Shown here piece after piece: positions 52,943 to 62,180 of a stretch of 64,000 nt of DNA; position 1 is the first letter of the stretch; each line of letters begins with the position of its first letter. The translations under genes were made by a program, and so were the position numbers. The notes beneath the pieces were generated by a model, which worked only from the letters and a program-made list of their open reading frames with translations, ran no database searches and was not told the DNA's origin. The stretch covers positions 3,233,001 through 3,297,000 of the forward strand of contig NZ_CP011567.1 of the NCBI RefSeq assembly GCF_001655615.1, in the 5' to 3' direction. The DNA comes from Pseudomonas sp. GR 6-02. Its GTDB lineage: Bacteria > Pseudomonadota > Gammaproteobacteria > Pseudomonadales > Pseudomonadaceae.

Positions 52943-54220
52943 ATGACGAATGCTAGTGCTAGCGCGACTGTCACCAACAGTTTGGCAACACCCCACGCCC
53001 AACGGATGAGCACCTACGTGTTCGCGCTGTTTTTCATCCTCGGCAGCATCACCAGCCTTAACGATGTCCTGGTGCCAAAACTCAAGCACCTCTTCAGCCT
53101 CAGCTATACCGAGGCCATGCTTGTGCAGTCGTCATTCTTTTTTGCCTATTTCATTTTCGCCATACCCGCAGGCCTGCTCATTTCGCGAATCGGCTACATG
53201 AGAGCGGCCGTCCTCGGGTTGCTGCTGATGGCTGGTGGATGCCTGCTCTTCATTCCTGCCACCCAGTCCGCATTGTTTCCAGCCTTCCTCGGCGCCCTCT
53301 TTGTGCTTGCGATTGGCGTGACAACCGTTCAGGTCGTTGCGAACCCGCTGCTTTCACTACTCGGAACCGCCGCAATGGCCCCTAGCCGCCTCACCCTCGG
53401 CCATGCGTTCAATTCGCTGGGAACCACGGTCGCTCCCTATCTGGGTGCCATACTGATCCTGGGCTCCCTCAATGCAGTAGATACCTCCGCATTGTCGCCA
53501 GCAGAACTGACGTCCTTCCTGGCGCAGGAAGCCAGCGTGATCAGCAACACCTATGCAAGCATTACGCTCTTCATCTGCATGGTCGCCTTGATCGTCTGGC
53601 TGAAAAGAAATGAGCTGCAACCCTCAACAAGACCTGAACGTCTCAATCCACTCGCTGCGCTCGACCTTCTAAAGCAGCCGCGCTTTGCACTCGGCACCGT
53701 TTGCATATTTCTCTATGTCGGCGCCGAAGTCACGATTGGCAGCCTCATCACCGACTACCTCATGCTGCCGACAACCCTGGCCCTTCCCGCCGAAGCCGCA
53801 GGCAAGCATGTTGCCTTCTATTGGGGTGGCGCCCTGGTTGGCCGCTTTATCGGCTCGGCGCTGATGCGCACTTTCGCGCCCGGGAAACTGCTGGCCTTTG
53901 CCGCCACGGCAGTCATTGTGCTGTTGACGATCTCTGCCACCACACAAGGCGTTGTTGCCGGATGGTCGCTGCTGGCCGTCGGGCTGTTCAACTCCATCAT
54001 GTTTCCGACGATCTTTACCCTTGCGACCGCAGGGCTCGGTCATCGCGCGGCGGAAGGTTCGGGCCTGTTCTGTTGCGCCATTGTTGGCGGGGCATTTATT
54101 CCGCCATTGACAGGGTATGCGGCCGACCTCTCGACGCTCGCGATGGCATTGAGCGTGCCAGCGACCTGTTATGCCGGCATCGCAATCTACGGTTGGTATG
54201 CCCGCGCTCCGAAGCACTAG
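52943..54220 (+). CDS. FucP-type MFS sugar transporter
   Basis: The 425-residue protein has about 12 transmembrane segments and resembles the glucose/galactose/fucose:H+ symporter group (FucP/GluP): FALFFILGSITSLNDVLVPK, QVVANPLLSLLG, LTLGHAFNSLGTTVAPYLGA, FYWGGALVGRFIGSALM and GLFNSIMFPTIFTLA are characteristic. ATG 52943 has AAGGAAG seven bases upstream. It is monocistronic by appearance, on the chromosomal side of the IS66 debris. The substrate is probably a neutral sugar. Confidence 0.88.
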   Translation: MTNASASATVTNSLATPHAQRMSTYVFALFFILGSITSLNDVLVPKLKHLFSLSYTEAMLVQSSFFFAYFIFAIPAGLLISRIGYMRAAVLGLLLMAGGCLLFIPATQSALFPAFLGALFVLAIGVTTVQVVANPLLSLLGTAAMAPSRLTLGHAFNSLGTTVAPYLGAILILGSLNAVDTSALSPAELTSFLAQEASVISNTYASITLFICMVALIVWLKRNELQPSTRPERLNPLAALDLLKQPRFALGTVCIFLYVGAEVTIGSLITDYLMLPTTLALPAEAAGKHVAFYWGGALVGRFIGSALMRTFAPGKLLAFAATAVIVLLTISATTQGVVAGWSLLAVGLFNSIMFPTIFTLATAGLGHRAAEGSGLFCCAIVGGAFIPPLTGYAADLSTLAMALSVPATCYAGIAIYGWYARAPKH

Positions 54221-54350
54221 CATTCCCTGGCGCGGCTAGCCCATTGGTAGAAGCTAACAATCAGATTCAACCGCTTGTTCGCCGTGCCAGGATCGAGCCC
54301 CAGCTCGCCTTGAAGTGGTCTAATGAAACTTAACGTCGTGTCCGGGATTA
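54217..54350 (-). pseudogene. Possible tyrosine recombinase N-terminal fragment
   Basis: The minus strand reads LQGELGLDPGTANKRLNLIV then SFYQWASRARE and stops, directly abutting the MFS gene end. The pattern resembles the core-binding helices of tyrosine recombinases (xANKRLxxIxSFYxW). There is no catalytic domain. Weak evidence, but in keeping with the recombinase-rich surroundings. Confidence 0.35.
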
Positions 54351-54659
54351 ATTGACCACTACACTCAGTCTGATAATGGGCGCTGATGACCGAAGCTAAA
54401 AGTGGAGCACGGGTTTGGTAATTCGATGACGACCGAATCTTTATGTAATCCGCACGATCTGCCGAGGTCTGAGGCGTTCCAAAACGACTACCTGTTGAAG
54501 TTTCTGAGCGCAGAGTCCGAATCACGGTGACTTAACCGAACGCTTACGATTACCAGGGGACGTGTGCTGGACAATGGGATGATGACCTGAAGGCGGAGCG
54601 CGGCTCCGAAGCTGTCGAGTTTTGGCTTTTTGCGCAGTGACACCCGGGTAGCCGATCTG
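54351..54659. other. Intergenic region left of the diguanylate cyclase
   Basis: No gene is supportable; frames of about 100 codons (54217-54525, 54488-54808) run into neighbours and lack domains beyond the recombinase-like tail noted separately. No clear terminator for the cyclase gene is seen. Confidence 0.35.
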
Positions 54660-56195
54660 CTACATATCGGCAAGTTGGACTTGATCTCTACCATTTGATT
54701 TTGCACTGTACATCGCGGTATCGGCACGCCGAATGAAGGCGTCAAACGATTCTGATGGAATCCATGTTGCAACGCCGAAGCTACAAGTCGCCTGTCCAAT
54801 ATCATCAAATGGTAGGGTGTTTATTAGAGCTCGAAGCTTTTCTGCCAGCAGCCTTGTATCGTTCAGTTCGCTATCCGGGCAGATCAATGCAAACTCTTCT
54901 CCGCCTGTTCTGCACAGCAGATCGGTTTTGCGTGTTGCCGAACGTATTCGTGTGCACAACGACTTCAGAACGTTATCACCACACTGATGGCCCCAGCGGT
55001 CGTTGATGTGTTTGAAGTGATCGACGTCAAACATGATCAGCGACAGAGGTCGGTATTGCACGTTAGCCTCGATGAGCAAGTGCTCCATCAACTCTTCGAA
55101 GTATCGGCGGTTATAGACTCCGGTCAGGTGATCGGTAATGTTCAACAAACGCAAGTCTTGCGTGCGCTCATCAACCAGCAAGAGGGCGCGGGCGCGCTGC
55201 GTAATCAGCAAGTACACCATCAAGGTCAGCAGCAGCGACAACCCTGCTCCGAACACGACAATTAGGCTGATGGACAGTGCGTAGCTGTTGGCGACCAGAA
55301 ATGTTGAGCTGGGTCGAAACTGGATCAAGTAATTTTGGTCGGCTACTTTCAGCAGCCGCTGCGTGTACAGCGCTGAAGGGGCCGCGGGGGCCAAGCTCTG
55401 ATAAATGCTTTCCCCTTGATGCTGCGTGTCGATCAATAAAAGCTTCACGTTCAGTCGTTGCAGACTTGGTAATGGAATGCCTTGTTCCATCAAAGAAGCC
55501 AAGCGTACGCTGGAGACAACGAACCCCTGCAAATTATCATCGTTCAATGGAACCTCAGGGGGCTTCTGGAATACAGGTGCGACAAAGAAAACCCCCGATT
55601 GCCCATTGGTCATTTTCAACGGTTCCGACACAACTATTTGACGTGTTTGTCGTGCCTTGCTCATCAAGGCTTGGCGACCCGGGCGAGCTAGAATATCCAT
55701 GCCGGGTATGATCTTTACGTCATCGCGCTTCAATAAGTAGAGCAATATCCAGTGTTCCGGCCGGCTGGTGAGGGGGACTCTTTCACCGGTGACGGGATTA
55801 ATTTCATGATAAGAAAAATCACTGGTACCGTTGAGGAGCGCCTTAGCGCGAAACGTTTGTAGATCCTTCTCGAGAATCCTTGGCACCCAGCTATAGGCTT
55901 CGTCCTCTCCAACTAGAGGCGTAACAAATCCCAGAAACTCCTTTTCAGTGACATCGTCGGCGTTGATAAAGAAACGCCTCACAACGTCTAGTTTCAAGAC
56001 CTGAGTATTAAAGCGTCGTTGCAGGCGACTGAATCTTTCGTCGACCTCCAGTTGAAAAGCAACGCTAACGGTACGCTGCTCTGCCCCTGCGAACAGAATC
56101 AGCACCAAGAACGTGACTGCCACCCCAGCTAGGCACACCAGACCGCAAAGGGTCACGTCTGATGCTTTGAGCGCGTTCTGACGAATAGACATCAT
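54660..56195 (-). CDS. CHASE-GGDEF diguanylate cyclase
   Basis: The 511-residue inner-membrane protein has a first helix (VTLCGLVCLAGVAVTFLVLI), a periplasmic CHASE sensor domain (residues about 50-270, including FVTPLVGEDEAYSWVPRIL), a second helix (SLIVVFGAGLSLLLTLMVYL), and a GGDEF domain with DHLTGVYNRRYFEE, FDVDHFKHINDRWGH and the active-site loop RTGGEEFALI. It makes cyclic di-GMP from GTP in response to an extracellular signal. ATG 56195 has AAGGAA upstream and is preferred over starts at 56213 and 56264. No I-site RxxD five residues before GGEEF is obvious (CRT precedes it). Confidence 0.9.
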   Translation of the reverse strand: MMSIRQNALKASDVTLCGLVCLAGVAVTFLVLILFAGAEQRTVSVAFQLEVDERFSRLQRRFNTQVLKLDVVRRFFINADDVTEKEFLGFVTPLVGEDEAYSWVPRILEKDLQTFRAKALLNGTSDFSYHEINPVTGERVPLTSRPEHWILLYLLKRDDVKIIPGMDILARPGRQALMSKARQTRQIVVSEPLKMTNGQSGVFFVAPVFQKPPEVPLNDDNLQGFVVSSVRLASLMEQGIPLPSLQRLNVKLLLIDTQHQGESIYQSLAPAAPSALYTQRLLKVADQNYLIQFRPSSTFLVANSYALSISLIVVFGAGLSLLLTLMVYLLITQRARALLLVDERTQDLRLLNITDHLTGVYNRRYFEELMEHLLIEANVQYRPLSLIMFDVDHFKHINDRWGHQCGDNVLKSLCTRIRSATRKTDLLCRTGGEEFALICPDSELNDTRLLAEKLRALINTLPFDDIGQATCSFGVATWIPSESFDAFIRRADTAMYSAKSNGRDQVQLADM

Positions 56196-56264
56196 TTTGT
56201 GTTCCTTGCTCATCGCCAAAAATAGCGTGCAGTGACCTGAAGTACTTTTGGAGTATCGGCACAC

Positions 56265-56509
56265 TTGTCGTTATCTTTATAAATCAGACGTTAGAGCAAG
56301 GGGCTTATATTAAGGGCTCCAACCAGTTAACGGTTCAAATCTAGAGCTGTCGTGGCAAATGGGGCTGCGAACAGTTATAGACACGTTCGCCGACCCTCCG
56401 CAGGCTTCGGCCGATGTGCATGCGTCAGCCAGTCTGGCAGCGCTCAGGCGAACCCAAGCTTGTGAATGGCAAAGTCGCGCAACCCGCTTTTCTGGAGCTT
56501 ACTCGATCG
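56265..56509. other. Intergenic region upstream of the cyclase
   Basis: No gene is supportable. The cyclase promoter is expected in the AT-rich part near 56265-56300. The remainder leads into the hairpin repeat at 56510-56555. Confidence 0.35.
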
Positions 56510-56555
56510 GCTGATTTTGGCCGGTTGCTACCCTTCGTGACGGGAAGCAACCAGC
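56510..56555. repeat. REP-like hairpin downstream of the isomerase gene
   Basis: The segment GGTTGCT-ACCC-TTCGTGAC-GGG-AAGCAACC forms a hairpin (arms 56523-56529 and 56546-56552 with inner CCC/GGG pairing), preceded by GGCTGATTTTGGCC. Pseudomonas genomes carry many intergenic copies of a similar palindromic element. Here it may end transcription of the isomerase gene. Confidence 0.45.
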
Positions 56556-56564
56556 CATCAAGCG

Positions 56565-57314
56565 CTAAGTATTTTGCGACTTGAGCCAGCCTAAGCTTGC
56601 AACAGTAGTGCTGGAAGGACGGTATTCACATCCGATCCATCCTGTGTATCCACGATGTTCCAGAGTCGCGAACAATTCAGCAAAATTTAAGATGCCTGTC
56701 CCCGGCTCGTGGCGACCTGGGCAGTCCGCAATCTGTACGTGGACGGTTCGGTCATAAAACTGATCCAGAACATTTGCGGCGTCGCCGGTCAAAAGCTGTG
56801 CATGGTAAAGATCGAGAATCAGTCCAATACTCGGGAAGGCTTCCAGCACCCGTAGCGCTTTGCTGAAATCCGACATGTAGTACCCCGGGATTTCCTTTGG
56901 GCTTATCACTTCAATCAGGGGCCGCAACCCCCGATCTTCAAAATATTTGACTGCATATTCCAAGTTGCTCATGAAACTGGGCGCAGCTGAAACTTGTGCA
57001 GTAATCCCAGACATGACGTGCACATTTGAGCAGCCCAACACCTTTGCATACCTGGCGGCCAAGGCTAAACCTGCACGAAACTCTTCTTCCTTGCCTTGCA
57101 ACGCAGCAATGCCCTTGGTGACTCCGGCCGGTGCAGCGAACTGGATCAGAGGTAGAGAATATTGAGTCAAATGTGCGGCCAATTGACTGGCTTCAAATTC
57201 ATAAGGCGAAGGAAACTCCACCGCCTTGAATCCAGCAGCCGCTGCAGCTTCGATACGCTGGAGAAAAGGCAAATCGTTGAATTGGAAGCCGAGATGAGCA
57301 TTGAACTTGAGCAT
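56565..57314 (-). CDS. Hydroxypyruvate isomerase-like TIM-barrel protein (OtnI/Hyi family)
   Basis: The 249-residue sugar-phosphate-isomerase-type TIM barrel starts MLKFNAHLGFQFNDLPFLQR, followed by AAAAAGFKAVEFPSPYEF, GCSNVHVMSGI, EVISPKEIPGYYMSDF, LILDLYHAQLLTGD and VQIADCPGRHEPGTG; the Glu/Asp/His/Glu set expected for metal binding is present. The family isomerises hydroxypyruvate/tartronate semialdehyde or 2-oxo-tetronate. Only this gene lies on its transcript, divergent from a LysR regulator 178 bases away. Confidence 0.85.
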   Translation of the reverse strand: MLKFNAHLGFQFNDLPFLQRIEAAAAAGFKAVEFPSPYEFEASQLAAHLTQYSLPLIQFAAPAGVTKGIAALQGKEEEFRAGLALAARYAKVLGCSNVHVMSGITAQVSAAPSFMSNLEYAVKYFEDRGLRPLIEVISPKEIPGYYMSDFSKALRVLEAFPSIGLILDLYHAQLLTGDAANVLDQFYDRTVHVQIADCPGRHEPGTGILNFAELFATLEHRGYTGWIGCEYRPSSTTVASLGWLKSQNT

Positions 57315-57492
57315 TCAGTAAAAATCCGTTTTGAAAGAGGCAAGTCATCTGCCTGGACGCGAGCCTCGAGAAGGCGACAACACAGTTATCGCAGGCATAT
57401 TAAAGAGACTCCTCCATCACGAAAAATATTATGTTGTGATTTTTTCCATCACTAATTGTTATGCTTTGGGTTTCGATCCGAGAATGACTGGT

Positions 57493-58383
57493 ATGAATCT
57501 CAAAGCGTTGATGTGCTGCGTAGAAGTTGCGCGGCAAGGTAGCTTCACCAAAGCCGCGCAGAGCCTGCACATCGCCCAACCAGCATTGAGCATGGCCATT
57601 ACTCGATTGGAAGAGGAGTTGGGCGTTACGCTTTTCAACCGCGCGGCACGACAAATCAACGTGACGGCTGAAGGAAAAAGCTTTATTGCCCGTGTCGAAG
57701 TCGCTTTGCTCGAACTAGACATGGCACGTCAAGAGCTGCGGGATCTGTCGCATTTACACAGTGGTGAGATTCGTCTCGGCGTGCCTCCCATGTTCGGGAT
57801 CAACTACATTCCGCAGGTACTCAACGCCTTTGGCAAGAGATATCCAGGTATCGTGATGACGGTGATTGAAGGCAGTGCGGATGACATCAGCCAGCGCCTG
57901 GAAAGCCGTGACATTGATGTCGCCCTGCTGGAGTCTCGTCGAGTAGAGAGCGGATGGGACTCCGTTTTGTTAGGCACCGACGAGATGGTGATGTGCATGA
58001 ACGACAGCCACCCACTTTCGCGCGAGGCTTTTATCGAGGCCTGGCGTCTGCAAGATGAGAAAATGGTGCTTTTTGACCAGACATTCCTGCAACGCCATAT
58101 GTTCGACACCTTCTGCGAAGCCTCCGGAGCCCGCTATCGAATAGCATTGCAGACCAATTTCGTCTCACTGGTCATCAAGGCAACACTGGATGGAATGGGC
58201 GCCTCTACATTGCTGCGTTCCATTCAGCAATGTGTACCCGGCTTGCTGGGCATTCCCTTCAAACCGGCACAGATCATGAGTTTCAGTCTATGCTGGCGAG
58301 CTAACGAATATTTGTCTATCGCAAACAAGCGGTTTGTTGAGTTTGCTCAAACAACCGGTTTCTTCGGTAAAGACCCCGACTAA
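57493..58383 (+). CDS. LysR family transcriptional regulator
   Basis: The protein of about 296 residues has the LysR helix-turn-helix at residues 1-60 (CCVEVARQGSFTKAAQSLHI, SMAITRLEEELGVTLFNR) and a substrate-binding domain (LRDLSHLHSGEIRLGVPPMF). ATG 57493 or 57484 is likely; the frame continues upstream to 57331 but the extra residues are not LysR-like. Divergence from the isomerase gene makes that gene its probable target. Confidence 0.88.
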   Translation: MNLKALMCCVEVARQGSFTKAAQSLHIAQPALSMAITRLEEELGVTLFNRAARQINVTAEGKSFIARVEVALLELDMARQELRDLSHLHSGEIRLGVPPMFGINYIPQVLNAFGKRYPGIVMTVIEGSADDISQRLESRDIDVALLESRRVESGWDSVLLGTDEMVMCMNDSHPLSREAFIEAWRLQDEKMVLFDQTFLQRHMFDTFCEASGARYRIALQTNFVSLVIKATLDGMGASTLLRSIQQCVPGLLGIPFKPAQIMSFSLCWRANEYLSIANKRFVEFAQTTGFFGKDPD

Positions 58384-58625
58384 CAGTCAATGGAGTTGAA
58401 ACGCGCCAAGCCACCGATCTCGGCTGCGAGTCCGATGTAACTGCCCGTCCTGGTCGTCTGGTCGAACGCCGCAGTAAAAACTGTTGAGGAAACACCGTCG
58501 ATAGCACCCGAGTAGCATTTCTCCATGGTGCTGATAGACACTGGTAAGGAGGTAGTAATCTCGGGGGTTGGGCTCAGGCCTATTGGTTTAAAATTCTTAG
58601 CAGTAAAAGTGGCTAACGCTTCCAT
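58380..58625 (-). pseudogene. DUF3224 family protein, C-terminally truncated (copy 2)
   Basis: The 81-codon frame starts MEALATFTAKNFKPIGLSPT and contains SLPVSISTMEKCYSGAIDG, then FTAAFDQTTRTGSYIGLAAE, the N-terminal half of DUF3224. The family is about 130 residues, and the C-terminal GSF..H and VPGSGTGEL blocks are missing because the gene ends against the convergent LysR gene. It may still be expressed as a short protein. It is about 70 percent similar by eye to the remnant at 52141-52468. Confidence 0.65.
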
Positions 58626-58769
58626 TCACATCCGTCTCTATCCAAATGAGTGAGGTTCTGTTTCTACTCCCCCAGCACAGCACAGAGCCAAAAACGCTTT
58701 TCGGAGCTAAGCCTATTTCCATCTATGTGGCAGCAACTCCGAGGTGTCTTCACCGGACTCTTACTTCCG

Positions 58770-58893
58770 CGCATAGAGAAATGCAGGACGGAAGCCCTTG
58801 GCCTGGAACGCTTCCAACTGGCTAGGGGGCACACCGATCAGGATACACTCCTCGACCAGGGGGCTCAGAAAACGCAATATAAAGCACGCTAAG
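58770..58893 (-). pseudogene. C-terminal fragment of an unidentified gene
   Basis: The minus strand reads LSPLVEECILIGVPPSQLEA then FQAKGFRPAFLYARK and a TAA stop. The composition and sharp end look like a real protein C-terminus, but no start exists: the frame runs into the WYL regulator gene's 3' end. Family not recognised. Confidence 0.35.
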
Positions 58894-59593
58894 ACAAATG
58901 CTGCGGCGGCCGCTGATGAATGTCCACCTCGCGCCATTCTTTAAGTAAGACTTGCCTCCGACGAGGGTAGCGCTCGGGCTTTACTCTCAAAGCAGATATG
59001 CGATCAGTCCTAAAGTGACGGAACTCTTGCCGTAGTTCGCACCACCCGGCAAGCATTCGAGCATGATCAAAATAGCCCAGCGCAACGGGCCAAATCGTTC
59101 TCTCTGAACTAGCTCCCTTCAGATCTAGATACTTGATTATTACCTTATGCTCGACTCGAATGGCCCTTCGAATCTGCGACAGATCGATGGCCTCTAATTC
59201 TGTTTGATCCCCTTTGCCAACCACCAATGAATTGGTATCAAGTGCGGTCCGCAGGTCTTGGGGTAAAACAGAAGCTATTTTTGACAATGCTCCTTTTGCG
59301 GCACTACTCAGTTGAAGGTCAGCACGCTCGGACACCCAGCGAGAACCCAAGACAAGGGCCTCTATTTCCTCCTCGGTAAACATCAATGGCGGGAGCATAA
59401 AGCCGGGGCGTAAAACGTAACCAAGTCCTGGCTCGCCTTCAATGTTGGCACCTTGCCCCTGAAGCGTTGCGATATCTCTGTAAAGCGTACGAACGCTTAT
59501 CCCCAGTTCTTTGGCCAAATGATTGCCAGTCACTGGAAAACGATGGCTTCGCAGGGTCTTAATCAGATCAAATAATCTTTCGGTGCGAGACAT
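58889..59593 (-). CDS. YafY-family WYL-domain transcriptional regulator
   Basis: The 234-residue protein has an N-terminal HTH_11 domain (RLFDLIKTLRSHRFPVTG, ELGISVRTLYRDIATLQGQG) and a C-terminal WYL-type domain (LDLKGASSERTIWPVALGYF, then MLAGWCELRQEFRHFRTDRI). It is divergently placed with respect to the glutathione S-transferase gene, 270 bases away, and is the likely regulator of that gene. Confidence 0.87.
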   Translation of the reverse strand: MSRTERLFDLIKTLRSHRFPVTGNHLAKELGISVRTLYRDIATLQGQGANIEGEPGLGYVLRPGFMLPPLMFTEEEIEALVLGSRWVSERADLQLSSAAKGALSKIASVLPQDLRTALDTNSLVVGKGDQTELEAIDLSQIRRAIRVEHKVIIKYLDLKGASSERTIWPVALGYFDHARMLAGWCELRQEFRHFRTDRISALRVKPERYPRRRQVLLKEWREVDIHQRPPQHLS

Positions 59594-59862
59594 AAGTGGC
59601 TTTGTTGGTGGTGTGATCTCAACGAGATGCTGCCATCATTTGGCAGCAAGTCAAAGAACTGATTGCCATCAACCTCTGGGGAAGACTACTGAAGGCCATT
59701 TGGATCATGCTAATAGCGATGTTCAACGGAAACGACCTGATAGGAAGAGCTTTCCTGGCAGGCTGATGAGAGCAGACGCAACGCACGCATCACTACTGAC
59801 ACTTTCTGTCAGTATGCAGGAAGACAATGGCAGTGTTGATCACTAAACAAGGAGCTAAAACC

Positions 59863-60486
59863 ATGCGTCTTCACTACCATCCCGCATCAACTTGCAGCCG
59901 CCGAGTGCTGATGGCCGCACATTACCTCGAAATCAAAGTCGATCTCGTGCTGGTGAATCTGTTCAATGGGGAGCAGAACTCTCCTGAATTTCTGAAACTT
60001 AACCCGAATCATCGGGTTCCGGTTCTCGAACATGATGGATTTGTTCTTTGGGAATCTTACGCCATCATGCAGTACTTGGCGAATATGACCCCTAGCCAAA
60101 CTATTTATCCCATCGAACCCCGCGGCCGTGCTGACGTTAACCGCTGGCTTTTTTGGTGTGGGCAGTATTTCATGCCGGGCGTCGGCATTCTTAACTGGGA
60201 GAACTCGATCAAGTCTTTGGCTGGAATTGGTTCGCCCGACCCCAGTGAGGTCGCTCGCGGAGAGCGGCTTGTGACTGAAGCTGCGAAAATTCTTGATGCG
60301 CACCTTAGTAATCGAGAATGGATTTGCGACACCGGTCTTTCACTCGCCGATTTTGCTATAGCCGCGCCACTAGCTGACCAGCACAGCGCCAAATTCCCCG
60401 TAACTGATCTGCCCAATCTCCAGCGGTGGTTCATGCAAATCCAGGCGCTTGAGTCTTGGAAGAAGACGGAAGCAGGTGCTCTGTAA
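59863..60486 (+). CDS. Glutathione S-transferase family protein
   Basis: The 207-residue protein has a thioredoxin-like N-domain with MRLHYHPASTCSRRVLMAAH (catalytic Ser/Cys region), NPNHRVPVLEHDGFVLWESY (the cis-Pro and ES glutathione-binding motif), and a helical C-domain (SLADFAIAAPLADQHSAKFP). AAGGAGC lies eight bases before ATG 59863; the frame begins at 59827 without a ribosome site. The family conjugates glutathione to electrophiles. The physiological substrate is unknown. Confidence 0.88.
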   Translation: MRLHYHPASTCSRRVLMAAHYLEIKVDLVLVNLFNGEQNSPEFLKLNPNHRVPVLEHDGFVLWESYAIMQYLANMTPSQTIYPIEPRGRADVNRWLFWCGQYFMPGVGILNWENSIKSLAGIGSPDPSEVARGERLVTEAAKILDAHLSNREWICDTGLSLADFAIAAPLADQHSAKFPVTDLPNLQRWFMQIQALESWKKTEAGAL

Positions 60487-60551
60487 GCTAAAGGCGTCCG
60501 GTTGGAGCAATGCCTAACTAGGCGTCAGGCATTGCCGTCAGGATGTAGTCC

Positions 60552-60597
60552 CATTGAGCCTTTATTGACAATTGACGCACTCAATAAAGGCTCAATG
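60552..60597. repeat. Perfect 17-bp inverted repeat between convergent genes
   Basis: CATTGAGCCTTTATTGA (60552-60568) and its exact complement TCAATAAAGGCTCAATG (60581-60597) are separated by 12 bases. It lies between the ends of the GST gene and the aldehyde dehydrogenase gene. The stem is AT-rich with no T-run typical of a terminator, though it could work as a bidirectional one. Confidence 0.7.
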
Positions 60598-60749
60598 ATT
60601 CTTTCTTGAAACATTGGTGAGGGAGACGCACATGTTTCGACGACCTCACTGTTCGGCCAGGTGTTTCTCAAGGTTGCCTGAACTCTGCGACTCTGGACAT
60701 CGTTAACCTCGTGAATGACTGTCTGCAAAGACGAATTTACTTCGTAGGT

Positions 60750-62168
60750 TTAATCCAACTCACTGATGCAGACCACTTTAGGCTGCGTCATGTCCTCATA
60801 GGCAAACCGGACACCTTCTCGCCCCAGACTTCCGTACTTGAATCCACCGAAAGGCATGGCATCAAAACGATAATCGGAAGAGTCATTGATCATCACGCCA
60901 CCGGCTTGAATTTGCCGCGCCAATTTCAAGGCCTTGGAAAGATCACGTGTGAAGAGTCCCGCATGCAAGCTGTACTCCGGAGCGTTGGCCAGAGCAACAG
61001 CATCATCCAACTGGTCAAAAGGCTCCAGGATGACAACCGGCGCGAAGACTTCCTGCTGCCAGATACGACTGTTATGGCTTACACGCTCCAGTACGGTCGG
61101 CGCATAGCTTCCCACTTCGCGATGGTGCCCACACAGAAGAACGGCCCCCTCGGCCAGTGCTTCATTCACCAATTGTTCGGTACGACGGGCCGCCTGTTCT
61201 GTAATCATCGGGCCTACATCCGTTGCTCGCTGGTCAGGATCACCCACTACCAAGGCACGCGTTTGGCTGACAAAACGCTCACGGAAGTCCTCATAAATTG
61301 AACTATGTACAAGGATGCGTTGAGTGCCGATGCAATTCTGCCCTGCTGCCCAAAAGGCGCCAGACACGCAGGACTCAACAGTCGGTTCGATATCGCAATC
61401 TTCAAGCACGAGAACCGGGGCATTTCCTCCCAGATCCATCGCTAGCTTCTTCAACCCTGCACTACGAGCGATGGCCTCACCTGTGGCAAAACCGCCCGTA
61501 AAGGAAATCATCCGAACTTCACGAACCTCCACCAATGCTTTACCCAGATCGACGCCACCGGTCGCCGGGGTTACCACAGACGGAGGCAGACCCGCTTCCA
61601 CCAGGCACTCAACCAGCTTGAGAGCAGACAACGGTGCGAGCTCTGAGGGCTTCAGGATCACAGCATTACCACCGGCGATGGCCGGGCCAAGTTTATGGGC
61701 GACCAGGTTCAGCGGATCGTTGTAGGGGGTGATCGCGACGATAAGCCCCAACGGTTCCCGAGTGAACCAGCCTTGGCGCGATTCGGAGCCTTCATATGCC
61801 TCAAATGGAATCACTTCCCCGGCGTTACGACGAGCCTCTTCCGCCGAAAGCTTCAGCGTATTCACACAACGCTTCACTTCCTTCTCTGCTTGTCGCAGCG
61901 TCTTCCCCGCCTCTGCAACAATGAGTTTGGCAAACGCTTCAGCCTCAAGCTCTACACGCCGGGCCGCCTCCTCAAGGATGCGTGCACGCAGGTGACGAGG
62001 CATTGCCGCACTCTCACGCACGCCAATTCGCGCGCGTTCCAGCAAGCCAGGAACTGCGGCGGCATCGAGGCAAGGGACACTGCCCACCAAGCGACCATCG
62101 AATGGACTGAACACATCAATCTGTTTGGCTTCAACAAGCTGGATACTGGCCATGCTGGATACGCTCAT
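60750..62168 (-). CDS. Aldehyde dehydrogenase family protein
   Basis: The 472-residue NAD(P)-dependent dehydrogenase has [45 protein letters not shown], and the catalytic Cys in [15 protein letters not shown]. The catalytic Glu motif ELGGK appears as MDLGGN, so the Glu is replaced by Asp. The group resembles lactaldehyde/phosphonoacetaldehyde dehydrogenases. AGGAGA precedes ATG 62168. It follows the homoserine-dehydrogenase-like gene by 12 bases on the same strand, suggesting joint function on a semialdehyde. Confidence 0.88.
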   Translation of the reverse strand: MSVSSMASIQLVEAKQIDVFSPFDGRLVGSVPCLDAAAVPGLLERARIGVRESAAMPRHLRARILEEAARRVELEAEAFAKLIVAEAGKTLRQAEKEVKRCVNTLKLSAEEARRNAGEVIPFEAYEGSESRQGWFTREPLGLIVAITPYNDPLNLVAHKLGPAIAGGNAVILKPSELAPLSALKLVECLVEAGLPPSVVTPATGGVDLGKALVEVREVRMISFTGGFATGEAIARSAGLKKLAMDLGGNAPVLVLEDCDIEPTVESCVSGAFWAAGQNCIGTQRILVHSSIYEDFRERFVSQTRALVVGDPDQRATDVGPMITEQAARRTEQLVNEALAEGAVLLCGHHREVGSYAPTVLERVSHNSRIWQQEVFAPVVILEPFDQLDDAVALANAPEYSLHAGLFTRDLSKALKLARQIQAGGVMINDSSDYRFDAMPFGGFKYGSLGREGVRFAYEDMTQPKVVCISELD

Positions 62169-62180
62169 GACTATCTCCTG

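Noticed and set aside
52762-53013. Minus-strand frame with an apparent signal peptide upstream of the MFS gene
   Set aside because: The hydrophobic part is simply the antisense of the transporter's N-terminus, which has a strong ribosome site of its own.
54329-54347. Fourth copy of the R1-R3 repeat
   Set aside because: Only part of the core matches and gaps are needed; too weak to list as a repeat copy.
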